From contig NZ_SATR01000001.1 in assembly GCF_004551525.1 (NCBI RefSeq), positions 186,001-250,000 on the forward strand: a stretch of 64,000 nucleotides of DNA. The letters are read 5' to 3'. Shown here piece by piece: positions 1-8,579 of the stretch. The first letter of the stretch is position 1, and each line of letters starts with the position of its first letter. Both the position numbers and the translations under genes were made by a program. Origin of the DNA: Vibrio ouci (lineage in GTDB: Bacteria; Pseudomonadota; Gammaproteobacteria; Enterobacterales; Vibrionaceae). The notes below the pieces were generated by a model. That model worked only from the letters and a program-made list of their open reading frames with translations, was not told the origin of the DNA and did no database searches.

Positions 1-121
1 GACAAAACAATGACATTTCTATAGTGGCAGTCGCTATGATGCATTATCATGTCGTATTAAACGTCATGGCGCCCGTCGCTAAAGACCAAGGAAATTCACA
101 AGATATAGGTTTATCGTCAAT

Positions 122-670
122 ATGCGTAAAACAATCTTAGCTGCAGCACTCGTGCTAGCATCTGGTCAATCTTTTGCTCAAACCGACCCAAACAGCCCGG
201 CGGTAATGAGCAACTTTAGTTATGACTACCTAGAAGCTCGTATCGGCGCAAGCCCGGTTACTTTTGGTGCCGCAATGAGCAAATCCGTACACCCAAATGC
301 ACACCTAATCGGCCGTATCGACTCTGAGTTCGAAGGCGATTACGATGCAGCAGCGGGGTTCGGTTTCCACGCCCCAATCAACAACTGGGCAGACCTTACT
401 GGTGAAATGCTTTTCCGCCTAGTCGATGACGGCGCAGCAAAAGGTACTGACACTGGTATGGAACTGAACCTAGGTGTTCGTCAGTGGTTAGGTCCACAAC
501 TTGAAGTGGGTGGTAAAGGTGGTTACGTATCAATCGATGACAATGATGATTGGATTGGTTCAGCATACGTACGATTCCACTCTACAGAGCTATTCTCTCT
601 AGGTGGTGAACTGCGCATCAACGACTACTACGGTGATCAGTTCATGTTCACTACACGCTTTAAGTTCTAA
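122..670 (+). CDS. Predicted outer-membrane beta-barrel protein, function unknown
   Basis: The 182-residue product begins with a typical Sec signal peptide (charged MRK, hydrophobic core, likely cut after SFA near residue 19). The rest is rich in alternating polar and aromatic residues and glycine turns, and it ends in phenylalanine (TRFKF), the usual recognition signal of proteins inserted by the BAM complex. These features point to a small barrel in the outer membrane, probably 8 strands. I do not recognise a named family and infer no substrate. A strong terminator follows directly. The gene converges on tfoX, as I recall for the V. cholerae gene next to VC1153. Confidence 0.7.
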   Translation: MRKTILAAALVLASGQSFAQTDPNSPAVMSNFSYDYLEARIGASPVTFGAAMSKSVHPNAHLIGRIDSEFEGDYDAAAGFGFHAPINNWADLTGEMLFRLVDDGAAKGTDTGMELNLGVRQWLGPQLEVGGKGGYVSIDDNDDWIGSAYVRFHSTELFSLGGELRINDYYGDQFMFTTRFKF

Positions 671-685
671 GCGTTACCGATACTA

Positions 686-715
686 AAAAGCCGAGGTTGA
701 TACCTCGGCTTTTTT
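686..715. terminator. Bidirectional intrinsic terminator
   Basis: A GC-rich hairpin (AAGCCGAGG / CCTCGGCTT) is flanked by A and T tracts, so it can end both the barrel gene and the converging tfoX transcript. Confidence 0.85.
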
Positions 716-756
716 AATGCAAATCCTTTTGCATCTGAGCATTTTTGTCGGCTAAA

Positions 757-1344
757 TTAGTGACAATTCGCCAATAGTTGACGCTTACGCGGTTCTTGAA
801 TCAGTTTCCAGTGAATACCTTCGATCGCACCAGCAAACTTCCATAATAACTTCACGTCGACATCACTACCGTACGCTTGCTTCACTCGCGAAAATACCGC
901 TGGCGCACCTAGTTCAAGGAACATCTCGACGTCTTCTACACCCGCTTTCTTGACCATACGTTCAAGAGTTAATTGCATGTTTGGCAAATCACGTAAGCGT
1001 CGGTTCGCTGAAGAGCGCTTGAACTCACGTTGAGAGACTGAAAAAGCGATAGACTGTTCAACCAACTCAGCTAGGTCATCATGCTTTGAGGTGAACAGCT
1101 CGGTGATATCGTAGTAGTTTACCGTCGCTGTCGTCTGTTTCTTAACGTGGCGATATTTCTCACAACCAAGCTGATTTAACTGCTGATCGAGTTTTTCACC
1201 ACCACGAATAAATATTTTGTCAGCACTTAAAAGCGCGAACATTGCTTCTTCTCTAAACAAACCAGTACCGCCAAACATCGAACGTTTTTGGAAGTCACCG
1301 AATTTTGTCACGTACTGAATAAATTGTTGCTCTGTCATATCCAT
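757..1344 (-). CDS. tfoX: TfoX/Sxy family master regulator of natural competence
   Basis: The 195-residue product has the N-terminal TfoX domain (RSMFGGTGLFREE near residues 22-34) and the C-terminal helical TfoX domain (residues ~105-190, with LRDLPNM and FLELGAPAVF). In Vibrio, TfoX switches on competence genes during growth on chitin. Vibrio also carries a paralogue, TfoY; I chose TfoX because the neighbours (HDOD gene, lysO, panP, hexR) match my memory of the V. cholerae VC1153 locus, but the paralogue is not strictly excluded. The start at 1344 has AAGGATC six bases upstream; another ATG lies two codons in. The leader can fold so that this ribosome site is paired, and a CRP-like site lies further upstream. 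Confidence 0.88.
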   Translation of the reverse strand: MDMTEQQFIQYVTKFGDFQKRSMFGGTGLFREEAMFALLSADKIFIRGGEKLDQQLNQLGCEKYRHVKKQTTATVNYYDITELFTSKHDDLAELVEQSIAFSVSQREFKRSSANRRLRDLPNMQLTLERMVKKAGVEDVEMFLELGAPAVFSRVKQAYGSDVDVKLLWKFAGAIEGIHWKLIQEPRKRQLLANCH

Positions 1345-1380
1345 TGATCCTTAATCTAAAACCCCGATTAGTTATGATCA
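1345..1380 (-). promoter_or_regulatory. tfoX leader hairpin covering the ribosome binding site
   Basis: Directly before the tfoX start, minus-strand TGATC pairs with GATCA and CTAATC pairs with GATTAA around a loop GGGGTTTTA. The second arm contains the AAGGAT ribosome site. Known background: V. cholerae tfoX translation is held off by its leader and released by the small RNA TfoR. That this hairpin is the same device is inference. Confidence 0.55.
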
Positions 1381-1540
1381 CCAGATAGCAGCATTAATAA
1401 GCGAAAAATTTAAAACTCACTTAAGTTACGTTGTTTTTTATTGTTTAACTTAAGTGATAACAAGTAAGGTAAATGATAGTTAACGAAACGAAATAAGTCT
1501 GTGCATGAATCACATCAAACAGAGATAATTAGCGGTTTAT

Positions 1541-1556
1541 TGGGAAGTAAATCACA
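1541..1556 (-). promoter_or_regulatory. Likely CRP (cAMP receptor protein) site upstream of tfoX
   Basis: Read on the minus strand the site is TGTGA-N6-TCCCA, nine of ten positions of the TGTGA-N6-TCACA consensus. It lies about 200 bases before the tfoX start. CRP control of tfoX is established in V. cholerae; occupancy here is inferred. The rest of the 356-base gap (1345-1700) is AT-rich and must also hold the promoter of the divergent HDOD gene, which I could not place. Confidence 0.5.
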
Positions 1557-1700
1557 CCTTAATACTTTTGGCATTTATAAAAGCCGTCAGTAATTCATCA
1601 ATAAAATGCTACGAAAAATATCAATAATAGTGATCAATCATTTGCTAATATGCACATAGAAACGTTACACTGTAAAAAGTGGCATAATCCTTAAGTTTAT

Positions 1701-2621
1701 ATGAATCACCTATCTTTTTACTGGTTGCCAGAAAACGGCGATCTGTTGCTTAAAGGCATCGAATCTGAGTTTTTTAGCCTGATTGAACACTCAATCAGTT
1801 CAAGGAAAATATCCCTTCCTCCTATTCCTGATGTCGTTCTTAAGATTCAGCAACAATGTACTCAAGAATCAACGACTATTTCTGACGTCGCTGACTTATT
1901 ACTTGAAGATCCCGGCCTTGCTGCAATTGTTATCCGCGTTGCAAACTCTGTGATTTTTAATCGCCGCAATATTACTTGTACCGATCTCGTTACCGCGGTT
2001 TCTAGATTAGGTATTTTGCGCGTTCGCGACATCGTGACAGCCCAAGCAATCGAGCAGCTCAAGCATTCCATTAATCTCAGTCAGTCGTGTAATAACATTC
2101 TCATTGAGAGCGCGGCCACCTCTCGTGAGCTTGCCGCAACCATGGTATTGGTCGCGCGTGGCTTCAAAGAGAGCCAGCAATCACAATATCGCCATATTGA
2201 AACCGATAAAGCACTCTTGTGTGGTCTTCTCGCCGATATTGGTCTGTTTTGTATCGTTAACGAATACCACAACTATCTTGAGCAAGGTAATTACCTTGAT
2301 GAAGATATCGCATTCCAAATCTTTGATAGACAATGCTCGAAAGCGAGTAAACTTGTCCTCGATAGTTGGGGGTTTGACAACGACTTCTTAGAAATAGCCT
2401 CTAACCAAACCCTCCAACCAACAGAACATCTGATCACTTATTTAGATATCGCACGTATTGCTAATCATATATTGATGTATCGTCGTAAAGATGACGCAAT
2501 AGACGAACATACTGTCGAAATCGATGTCACCGGCGCGGATATACTGTACAAACTCAGTAATTTAAGTGATAGTGAGTTCAACACACAGATTGATGAACTT
2601 ATTAGTGCAAGTGGCTTATAA
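1701..2621 (+). CDS. HDOD-domain signalling protein
   Basis: The 306-residue cytosolic protein carries an HDOD domain over about residues 30-230 (LPPIPDVVLKIQ, then DPGLAAIVIRVANS). HDOD domains are relatives of HD phosphohydrolases that lack the metal-binding HD pair; here the equivalent segment reads LLADIGLFCIV, consistent with a non-catalytic scaffold. Such proteins often act in regulation of motility, competence or cyclic-di-GMP signalling, but no specific role can be read here. It is divergent from tfoX and lies 19 bases before lysO, so the two may be co-transcribed. The start codon has only a weak ribosome site. Confidence 0.8.
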   Translation: MNHLSFYWLPENGDLLLKGIESEFFSLIEHSISSRKISLPPIPDVVLKIQQQCTQESTTISDVADLLLEDPGLAAIVIRVANSVIFNRRNITCTDLVTAVSRLGILRVRDIVTAQAIEQLKHSINLSQSCNNILIESAATSRELAATMVLVARGFKESQQSQYRHIETDKALLCGLLADIGLFCIVNEYHNYLEQGNYLDEDIAFQIFDRQCSKASKLVLDSWGFDNDFLEIASNQTLQPTEHLITYLDIARIANHILMYRRKDDAIDEHTVEIDVTGADILYKLSNLSDSEFNTQIDELISASGL

Positions 2622-2640
2622 CCACTAGACAGGATGTACC

Positions 2641-3546
2641 ATGTTTTCAGGGATGATATTTATCTTTGCCCCATTGGTGGTGGGGTATCTAATTTCTATA
2701 TCCAAAAAATCAACTCTCGACACAATAAACGTCACGACTTCTAACCTTATCTACGTTATTTTGTCGTTAATGGGCCTCAGTTTGGCAGGGTTGGATAACC
2801 TTGGCCAAAACTTGCAGCTGATTCTAAAAACCACTGCAGTTTTCTTCATTTGCTTGAGCCTGGCAAACTTGGCAGTACTGCCATTTATCGATAAGTTGAT
2901 GCCGATTAAAACCGATGCAAGCAACAAGAAGTTACCCCTCTCTTCGATGGCGATGGAATCCGCCAAACTCATTTTAGTCGTTGGTAGCGGTTTGGTTGTC
3001 GGATTAGCACTGCCTTTCGATCTCAGTTGGGTGGATACGGCGAGTGAATGGATCCTCTTCCTGTTGCTATTCTTTATCGGTATTCAGCTTCGCAACAGCG
3101 GGCTTACCCTGCGACAAATCCTACTCAATAAGCACGGCATGGTCATTGCGCTGGTCATTATTGTTAGCTCAATGGTAGGCGGCCTCGTCTCGGCTCTGAT
3201 CCTTGATATCGATATCTACCGTGGTTTAGCCATGGCTTCGGGTTTCGGTTGGTACTCATTAGCAGGCATTTTGATGGGCGATGCATTTGGCCCAGTCTAC
3301 GGCGGTGCGTCATTTATGATTGAGCTGCTACGCGAATTAGTCGCTCTAATTCTGATTCCGTTATTCATCCGCACTAAGCCATGTACTTCTATTGGTTATG
3401 CTGGTGCAACCGCAATGGACTTCACGCTCCCAGTGATTCAAACAACCGGAGGGGTGAGATGTGTACCGATTGCAATTGTTAGTGGATTCATACTCAGCCT
3501 ACTTGTACCAGTAATGATGCTGTTCTTTGTCTCACTTGCAGGCTAG
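2641..3546 (+). CDS. lysO: Lysine exporter LysO family (DUF340/YbjE)
   Basis: The 301-residue integral membrane protein has about eight to ten hydrophobic segments and the family glycine-rich stretches GFGWYSLAGILMGDAFGP (about residues 200-217) and AMDFTLPVIQ. In E. coli the homologue YbjE/LysO exports lysine and toxic lysine analogues across the inner membrane. Length fits the family (about 300). A GGATG ribosome site precedes the ATG. There is no lysine riboswitch in the 19-base gap after the HDOD gene; control would have to come from the upstream promoter. Confidence 0.85.
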   Translation: MFSGMIFIFAPLVVGYLISISKKSTLDTINVTTSNLIYVILSLMGLSLAGLDNLGQNLQLILKTTAVFFICLSLANLAVLPFIDKLMPIKTDASNKKLPLSSMAMESAKLILVVGSGLVVGLALPFDLSWVDTASEWILFLLLFFIGIQLRNSGLTLRQILLNKHGMVIALVIIVSSMVGGLVSALILDIDIYRGLAMASGFGWYSLAGILMGDAFGPVYGGASFMIELLRELVALILIPLFIRTKPCTSIGYAGATAMDFTLPVIQTTGGVRCVPIAIVSGFILSLLVPVMMLFFVSLAG

Positions 3547-3604
3547 ATCGCAGGAATCAATCAGTAATTTTTCTATTATTGGCCCTTATTTATTAGCCTA
3601 AGTT

Positions 3605-3622
3605 GTTTAGAGTGATCTAAAC
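3605..3622. promoter_or_regulatory. Operator-like perfect inverted repeat
   Basis: GTTTAGA and TCTAAAC form perfect 7-base arms around GTGA, 38 bases before the start of the secreted protein gene at 3660. No U tract follows, so it looks more like a protein-binding site than a terminator. The binding protein is unknown. Confidence 0.35.
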
Positions 3623-3659
3623 GGAAAAATAATAAGATAAAACTTCAAAAGGAATCATT

Positions 3660-4172
3660 ATGAAACGCATGCTCGTTGCATTGCTGCTAGGCACTACCTC
3701 TACATTCGCTGCTGCGGCAGATAACGCTTGTCTAGCAAAAAAATATGACGCGTACATCGACGCTTCACTCCACTGGTATGAAGATTTAGCAAGTTTGACC
3801 TCTGAGCAATACCCAGAGCTGACAGAAGTAAGCGATTGGTTCCTAGAAGGCCGAAAACATCACTTCGAGTTAAATCGTGCTGCGGTTCATTATTACTTAA
3901 CAGAAGATCAAACCAAAGTTGCGACTGAGCAACCGGTCGAAGCATGGCTGCAACTGGAACAGAAAGACATTAAGGTACTTGCCTCTCGCAGCGATGAGCT
4001 GGGTCAACTAGCAAAAGTGACCTTTGGTGATCGCCAAGCAAAACCGCATGAGAAAAACTACGAGCTTCGCTCTGCTTTTGCTGACTTACTTAGCCATCCA
4101 ACCAAAATTGATAGCGCACTTCAGCGTTACAATTCCTCAATTAAGCAGCTAGAATCGATCAAATGTGAGTAG
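3660..4172 (+). CDS. Secreted (periplasmic) protein of unknown function
   Basis: The 170-residue product has a clear signal peptide (MKRMLVALLL, cut near AAAADNA at about residue 20), then a soluble, mostly helical, charged domain with no recognisable motif. Two cysteines (one just after the signal, one third from the end) could form a disulfide joining the two ends of the mature protein. A good AAGGAAT ribosome site precedes the ATG. It stands alone between an operator-like palindrome and a terminator, so it is probably a single-gene unit. I do not recognise the family beyond recalling a counterpart at this place in other Vibrio genomes. Confidence 0.65.
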   Translation: MKRMLVALLLGTTSTFAAAADNACLAKKYDAYIDASLHWYEDLASLTSEQYPELTEVSDWFLEGRKHHFELNRAAVHYYLTEDQTKVATEQPVEAWLQLEQKDIKVLASRSDELGQLAKVTFGDRQAKPHEKNYELRSAFADLLSHPTKIDSALQRYNSSIKQLESIKCE

Positions 4173-4245
4173 TCCCATTAATCGCAGGGTCTTTAACAGA
4201 GTTCTGCGACGGGTGCATTACAAAATCTAAGATTCGTTAATTAAG

Positions 4246-4268
4246 ACGGGACTTTGCTCCCGTTTTCG
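4246..4268 (+). terminator. Intrinsic terminator after the secreted protein gene
   Basis: Hairpin ACGGGA / TCCCGT with loop CTTTGC, followed by TTTTC. The stem is short, so efficiency may be partial. Confidence 0.6.
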
Positions 4269-4316
4269 TTTAGATTGTCGCGCTGCAATAAAAAAGATTA
4301 GAGCAATGTAAGCTGT

Positions 4317-5969
4317 ATGGTATCGGAACATAAAACGGCTGATGTGAGCTTCGAGAGTTTACTCCGAATTTTCACAGTACCTGAAGGGCCAGACTCAACG
4401 CTAACAAGAATTGAAGAAAAGTTATCGCGCAACTTGAATAAGTTTCTGCGCGAGCACATCGTCGCAGAAGAAAAACCACTGCGAGAGATCGAAAAAGACT
4501 TTTCAAATGCATCAATTCCTGAGCAACCCGAATTTGTTTCAGAGCATACTCAGCATTTGCTAGATTCTTTAGTCTCGCATTCGGTTCATACCTCTGCACC
4601 CAGCTTTATCGGTCATATGACGTCGGCACTACCCTATTTCTTAATGCCACTGTCTAAGATTATGATCGCGCTTAACCAAAACTTGGTTAAAATCGAGACT
4701 TCCAAAGCATTCACTCCTTTAGAGCGCCAAGTTCTTGGCATGCTACATCGACTCATTTACGGTCAAGACGATAAGTTTTATAGCCAATGGATGCACAGTG
4801 CTAACCATTCATTAGGAGCATTTTGCTCCGGTGGTACCATAGCTAACATTACTGCGCTCTGGGTAGCGCGTAACAATGCTTTACGTGCTCAAGGAAACTT
4901 TAAAGGCGTCGAAAAAGAAGGCCTGTTTAAAGCCATGAAGCATTATGGCTACGAAGGTCTTGCGGTACTTGTCTCCGAGCGCGGCCACTACTCGCTGAAA
5001 AAAGCTGCCGATGTTTTAGGTATTGGCCAAGAAGGCCTTGTAGCGGTCAAAACAGACAATAACAATCGAATTTGCCCTGATGCTCTACACGCAAAAATTG
5101 TCGAGCTAAAAGCACAAAACATTAAGCCGTTCGCCGTCATTGGCGTTGCTGGCACGACAGAAACCGGTAGCATTGACCCGCTTAAATCAATTGCACAGAT
5201 CTGCCAACAAGAAGATTGCCATTTCCATGTCGACGCAGCATGGGGTGGTGCGACACTAATGTCGAACAACTACCGTCACCTTCTCGATGGTGTTGAACTG
5301 GCTGATTCCGTCACCATCGATGCTCATAAGCAGTTATACATCCCTATGGGTGCCGGAATGGTACTGTTTAAAAAGCCCGATGCGATGAAATCTATTGAAC
5401 ACCACGCTCAATATATTTTACGTAAAGGTTCAAAAGATTTGGGCAGTCATACGCTTGAGGGCTCACGCTCCGGAATGGCAATGTTGGTTTATGCAGCGAT
5501 GCATATTATCAGCCGCCCAGGCTATGAACTGCTTATCGACCAAAGCATTGAAAAAGCGAAATTCTTCGCAGGCCACATCGAACAGCAAGATGATTTCGAA
5601 CTGGTTTCTGAACCTGAGCTTTGCTTGCTCACCTATCGCTATGTACCAAGTCATATTCAAACAGCGCTTGAACGCTCTTCGGATAAACAGAGACAAGAAC
5701 TCAATGACCTGCTTAATGAGTTGACTAAGTTTATTCAAAAACGTCAGCGTGAAACCGGTAAATCCTTTGTGTCACGCACACGCTTAAACCCAGAACGTTG
5801 GGGACGATTGAATACCATCGTATTCCGAGTTGTTCTTGCTAACCCACTAACGGGTTGTGACATATTGGGTTCCGTTCTCAAAGAGCAACGAGAAATTGCA
5901 AAGCAAGCTCCCAAGCTTATGGCAAAAATTGAACGATTGGTTGATACCATCAATCATTCACAGAGCTAA
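4317..5969 (+). CDS. panP: PLP-dependent aspartate 1-decarboxylase PanP
   Basis: The 550-residue protein is a group II pyridoxal-phosphate decarboxylase. Visible motifs are the cofactor-pocket HVDAAWGG (Asp about 306) and DAHKQLY with Lys about 338 expected to hold PLP. Older annotations call this gene glutamate decarboxylase, but the Vibrio family in this place is PanP, which makes beta-alanine from aspartate for pantothenate and CoA and replaces the pyruvoyl enzyme PanD. The assignment over other group II decarboxylases rests on length, overall sequence and locus. No close partner gene is present; hexR follows 287 bases later. Confidence 0.82.
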   Translation: MVSEHKTADVSFESLLRIFTVPEGPDSTLTRIEEKLSRNLNKFLREHIVAEEKPLREIEKDFSNASIPEQPEFVSEHTQHLLDSLVSHSVHTSAPSFIGHMTSALPYFLMPLSKIMIALNQNLVKIETSKAFTPLERQVLGMLHRLIYGQDDKFYSQWMHSANHSLGAFCSGGTIANITALWVARNNALRAQGNFKGVEKEGLFKAMKHYGYEGLAVLVSERGHYSLKKAADVLGIGQEGLVAVKTDNNNRICPDALHAKIVELKAQNIKPFAVIGVAGTTETGSIDPLKSIAQICQQEDCHFHVDAAWGGATLMSNNYRHLLDGVELADSVTIDAHKQLYIPMGAGMVLFKKPDAMKSIEHHAQYILRKGSKDLGSHTLEGSRSGMAMLVYAAMHIISRPGYELLIDQSIEKAKFFAGHIEQQDDFELVSEPELCLLTYRYVPSHIQTALERSSDKQRQELNDLLNELTKFIQKRQRETGKSFVSRTRLNPERWGRLNTIVFRVVLANPLTGCDILGSVLKEQREIAKQAPKLMAKIERLVDTINHSQS

Positions 5970-6119
5970 AACTGAAATTTTCTTTCTAGAAAAGTGTAAT
6001 TTCTCTATCAATGACGGCTTCAACGTTTAAAATTTTAGCGATAGACTATCGAATTCTGTAGTTTAGCCAAAATTTAGTTTGAGGCTTGTCATATATTAGC
6101 CAATTCCCTAGTAGAAAAG

Positions 6120-6148
6120 TTGCCGCAAACCTTTTGCTTAGGTTTATA
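6120..6148 (+). promoter_or_regulatory. Candidate hexR promoter
   Basis: TTGCCG and TTTATA are separated by 17 bases, fitting a sigma-70 -35/-10 pair about 110 bases before hexR. The match is moderate. I see no good HexR palindrome (TGTAATTAAATTACA-like) nearby. Confidence 0.35.
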
Positions 6149-6256
6149 CTTGCTCCATGGCGCTGGATTGCATTTACTCTTTTAGGGAACAGTTTGTTTC
6201 CTATCAATAATTTCGGGTATATCCAGTGAGTTGTTCTCTATACCCTCGTGAACACT

Positions 6257-7111
6257 ATGAACACATTAGAAAAAATTCAAAAGAACCTAGAAAATTTTAG
6301 TAAGTCAGAGCGCAAAGTTGCTGAAGTTATTATGGCATCGCCTCAAACTGCTATCCATTCTAGTATTGCTACACTAGCTAAAATGGCTGATGTGAGTGAG
6401 CCAACTGTTAACCGTTTTTGCCGCCGTTTGGATACCAAAGGTTTCCCAGACTTTAAACTTCATTTAGCTCAAAGCTTGGCTAACGGTACACCTTATGTGA
6501 ACCGTAATGTCGAAGAAGATGATGGCCCAGATGCGTACACGCATAAGATTTTCGAATCTACGATGGCTTGTCTGGATGTGGCAAAGAATAGCTTAGATGC
6601 AATGCAAGTTAACCGAGCGGTCGATCTACTGACTCAGGCGAAACGCATTTCATTCTTTGGTTTAGGTGCATCATCTGCCGTTGCAAAAGATGCGCAAAAC
6701 AAGTTTATTCGCTTTAACATTCCAATCACTTGCTTCGAAGACATTGTGATGCAACGTATGAGCTGCATCAATTGTACTGACAATGATGTGATCGTGTTGA
6801 TTTCACATACTGGCCGTACTAAGAGTCAGGTTGAGATTGCGAATCTTGCGCGTGAGAATGGCGCTACCGTTATTGCAATCACAGCAAAAGACTCTCCGCT
6901 TGATAAAGCGAGCTCTCTGTCTATTTCACTTGATGTGCCAGAAGATACGGATGTTTACATGCCGATGGCGAGTCGAGTTGTGCAGATGACTGTTATTGAT
7001 GTGCTTGCAACAGGCTTTACGCTGCGTCGCGGTTCTGGTTTTAGAGAAAACCTCAAGCGCGTTAAAGATGTCTTAAAAGACTCGCGTTACGACAAGCTGT
7101 CACAGTTCTAA
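6257..7111 (+). CDS. hexR: HexR, RpiR-family regulator of central carbon metabolism
   Basis: An N-terminal RpiR helix-turn-helix (residues ~1-75, SEPTVNRFCRRLDTKGFPDF) is followed by a sugar-phosphate binding SIS domain (residues ~125-265, with ISHTGRTK and VPEDTDVYMPMASR). The sequence lines up with E. coli HexR almost end to end. HexR senses the Entner-Doudoroff intermediate KDPG and controls glucose catabolism, gluconeogenesis and fermentation genes. An in-frame GTG lies at 6248, but I chose ATG 6257 because it restores the family start MNTLEKIQ. Unlike in E. coli, zwf is not adjacent. A strong terminator follows. Confidence 0.92.
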   Translation: MNTLEKIQKNLENFSKSERKVAEVIMASPQTAIHSSIATLAKMADVSEPTVNRFCRRLDTKGFPDFKLHLAQSLANGTPYVNRNVEEDDGPDAYTHKIFESTMACLDVAKNSLDAMQVNRAVDLLTQAKRISFFGLGASSAVAKDAQNKFIRFNIPITCFEDIVMQRMSCINCTDNDVIVLISHTGRTKSQVEIANLARENGATVIAITAKDSPLDKASSLSISLDVPEDTDVYMPMASRVVQMTVIDVLATGFTLRRGSGFRENLKRVKDVLKDSRYDKLSQF

Positions 7112-7141
7112 AAAAAGCGGAGCATCATGCTCCGCTTTTTT
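7112..7141. terminator. Terminator between hexR and the alcohol dehydrogenase gene
   Basis: AAGCGGAGCA / TGCTCCGCTT hairpin with A and T tracts on both sides; serves the two converging genes. Confidence 0.88.
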
Positions 7142-7161
7142 ATTTCTATAGACTAACATTG

Positions 7162-8412
7162 CTAACTTTTCGAATAACGACTTTCATCTTCAGCAACACT
7201 AATTTTCAATATCCTTGCGGCCTTAGATGAAGCGATTGCGGACCCGTCTTCGCATACACCTCCACACTGACAAACATGTTCAAGTATATAGCGTAAGCGT
7301 TCTTTAGTGAGCGGAAGGGGGTTACCTTTGATTGCCACCGTCTTCAACGCGTCATCTGCTACCAATTCAAACGATGTTGTGCAGACCCCGAAAGTATCTA
7401 AGGTGGGAATGCTGAGTTTTTCTAACATCATATTGACCCACAATATTGCGTCATCTCGATGCGCATTGACTCGCCCCGTTAGTATCTGTGCGAGCTTGGT
7501 ATAGCGACTAAGCACATCGCTACGTCCTGCTATAAGAGCGGCCTTAATGTTTTCCGACATCACGTAAGGGGCTAACCGAGCGGTAATCACGCTATGGGGA
7601 GCATCAAGCTTACCTCCGAGAGCAGACGCAAGACCGTGAGCCGCACCCAACTTGGCATTAGAAATGGCCATCCCGCCTAACATGGCAGCGAAAGAGATAT
7701 CTGAGCGAGCTCGGTGGTCATCTTGCAGGCAGCCGGCAACCATCGATTGCGCCAAGCGGCGTAGCCCCTCTTCGCAAATCATATCGGTAAGCGGGTTTGG
7801 CTCTCCACATACATAGGCTTCCATTAAGTGGGTGAATGCATCCATTGCGCCCCGCCCTGACAAGTACCGATCGGTGCCGTAGGTTAACGTTGGGTCGACA
7901 ATGGCAACGTCGGCCAGCATTTCGGGGCTACGTAGACTTACTTTGACTTGGTCTTGCCCGGAGCGCAGCACTGCGTTTTTGGTTACTTCAGAGCCAGTAC
8001 TGGCTGTGGTGGGGATAGCGATATAGGGTAACGGCTTTGATTTCAGTGGTACATTGCGACCAACGACCTCGACATAGTCATACACGTCACCTTGATTGGG
8101 GATCACTGCTGCTAGTGCTTTGCCCATATCCAGAACACTCCCACCGCCAATCGCAACCACCATATCTGGCTTAAATTTTCGACCCGCTAATGCCGTCTCT
8201 TCAATCATGGTGATATTGGGCTCCCCATGAATAGAAACATGCTGGTAGCGCATTCCTTGGGATTTCAAGTAGCGTATAATTGGTGTGGCGCGCTCTAAGC
8301 TTTTGCCTGTCACGAGAAGAACGCTATAACCGTACTGATTTATGACTGACAGTGAAGAATTCAGAGCGCCCTCTCCGAAGATAATGCGTGTGGAGGTCAT
8401 AAATTGAAACAT
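7162..8412 (-). CDS. Iron-containing alcohol dehydrogenase
   Basis: The 416-residue protein belongs to the group III Fe-dependent dehydrogenases. It shows the nucleotide-binding GGGSVLDMGKA (about residues 95-105), the family block TTASTGSEVT, the metal-site region DAFTHLMEAYV and AAHGLASALGG. The family reduces aldehydes or oxidises alcohols with NAD(P); the substrate is not evident. An upstream in-frame ATG at 8460 exists, but ATG 8412 has AAGGGGTG close upstream and gives the usual MFQF..TRIIFGEG start. The C-terminus extends about 30 residues past the usual end and includes a short cysteine pair (CQCGGVC) that could be a second metal site. Confidence 0.85.
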   Translation of the reverse strand: MFQFMTSTRIIFGEGALNSSLSVINQYGYSVLLVTGKSLERATPIIRYLKSQGMRYQHVSIHGEPNITMIEETALAGRKFKPDMVVAIGGGSVLDMGKALAAVIPNQGDVYDYVEVVGRNVPLKSKPLPYIAIPTTASTGSEVTKNAVLRSGQDQVKVSLRSPEMLADVAIVDPTLTYGTDRYLSGRGAMDAFTHLMEAYVCGEPNPLTDMICEEGLRRLAQSMVAGCLQDDHRARSDISFAAMLGGMAISNAKLGAAHGLASALGGKLDAPHSVITARLAPYVMSENIKAALIAGRSDVLSRYTKLAQILTGRVNAHRDDAILWVNMMLEKLSIPTLDTFGVCTTSFELVADDALKTVAIKGNPLPLTKERLRYILEHVCQCGGVCEDGSAIASSKAARILKISVAEDESRYSKS

Positions 8413-8579
8413 GCTATTCACCCCTTTTCTAAGTCGTAGATTAAGCTTGCACTCTCGCAATCAAAATTAACTTGATGCACTGCAACTTGTTAGAAATAAC
8501 CTCTATTTTTGTATGCTTTATCGACCTAACGCACGTCAAAATACGGCGAAAAAGCATTATAAGGCTTAAAATTTGTTCG

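Noticed and set aside
1499..1514. A second CRP site (CTGTG...TCACA) upstream of tfoX
   Set aside because: With correct 16-base spacing the left half does not match; the apparent match needs one base less spacing.
2622..2640. A lysine riboswitch before lysO
   Set aside because: Only 19 bases separate the HDOD gene and lysO, far too short for a riboswitch.
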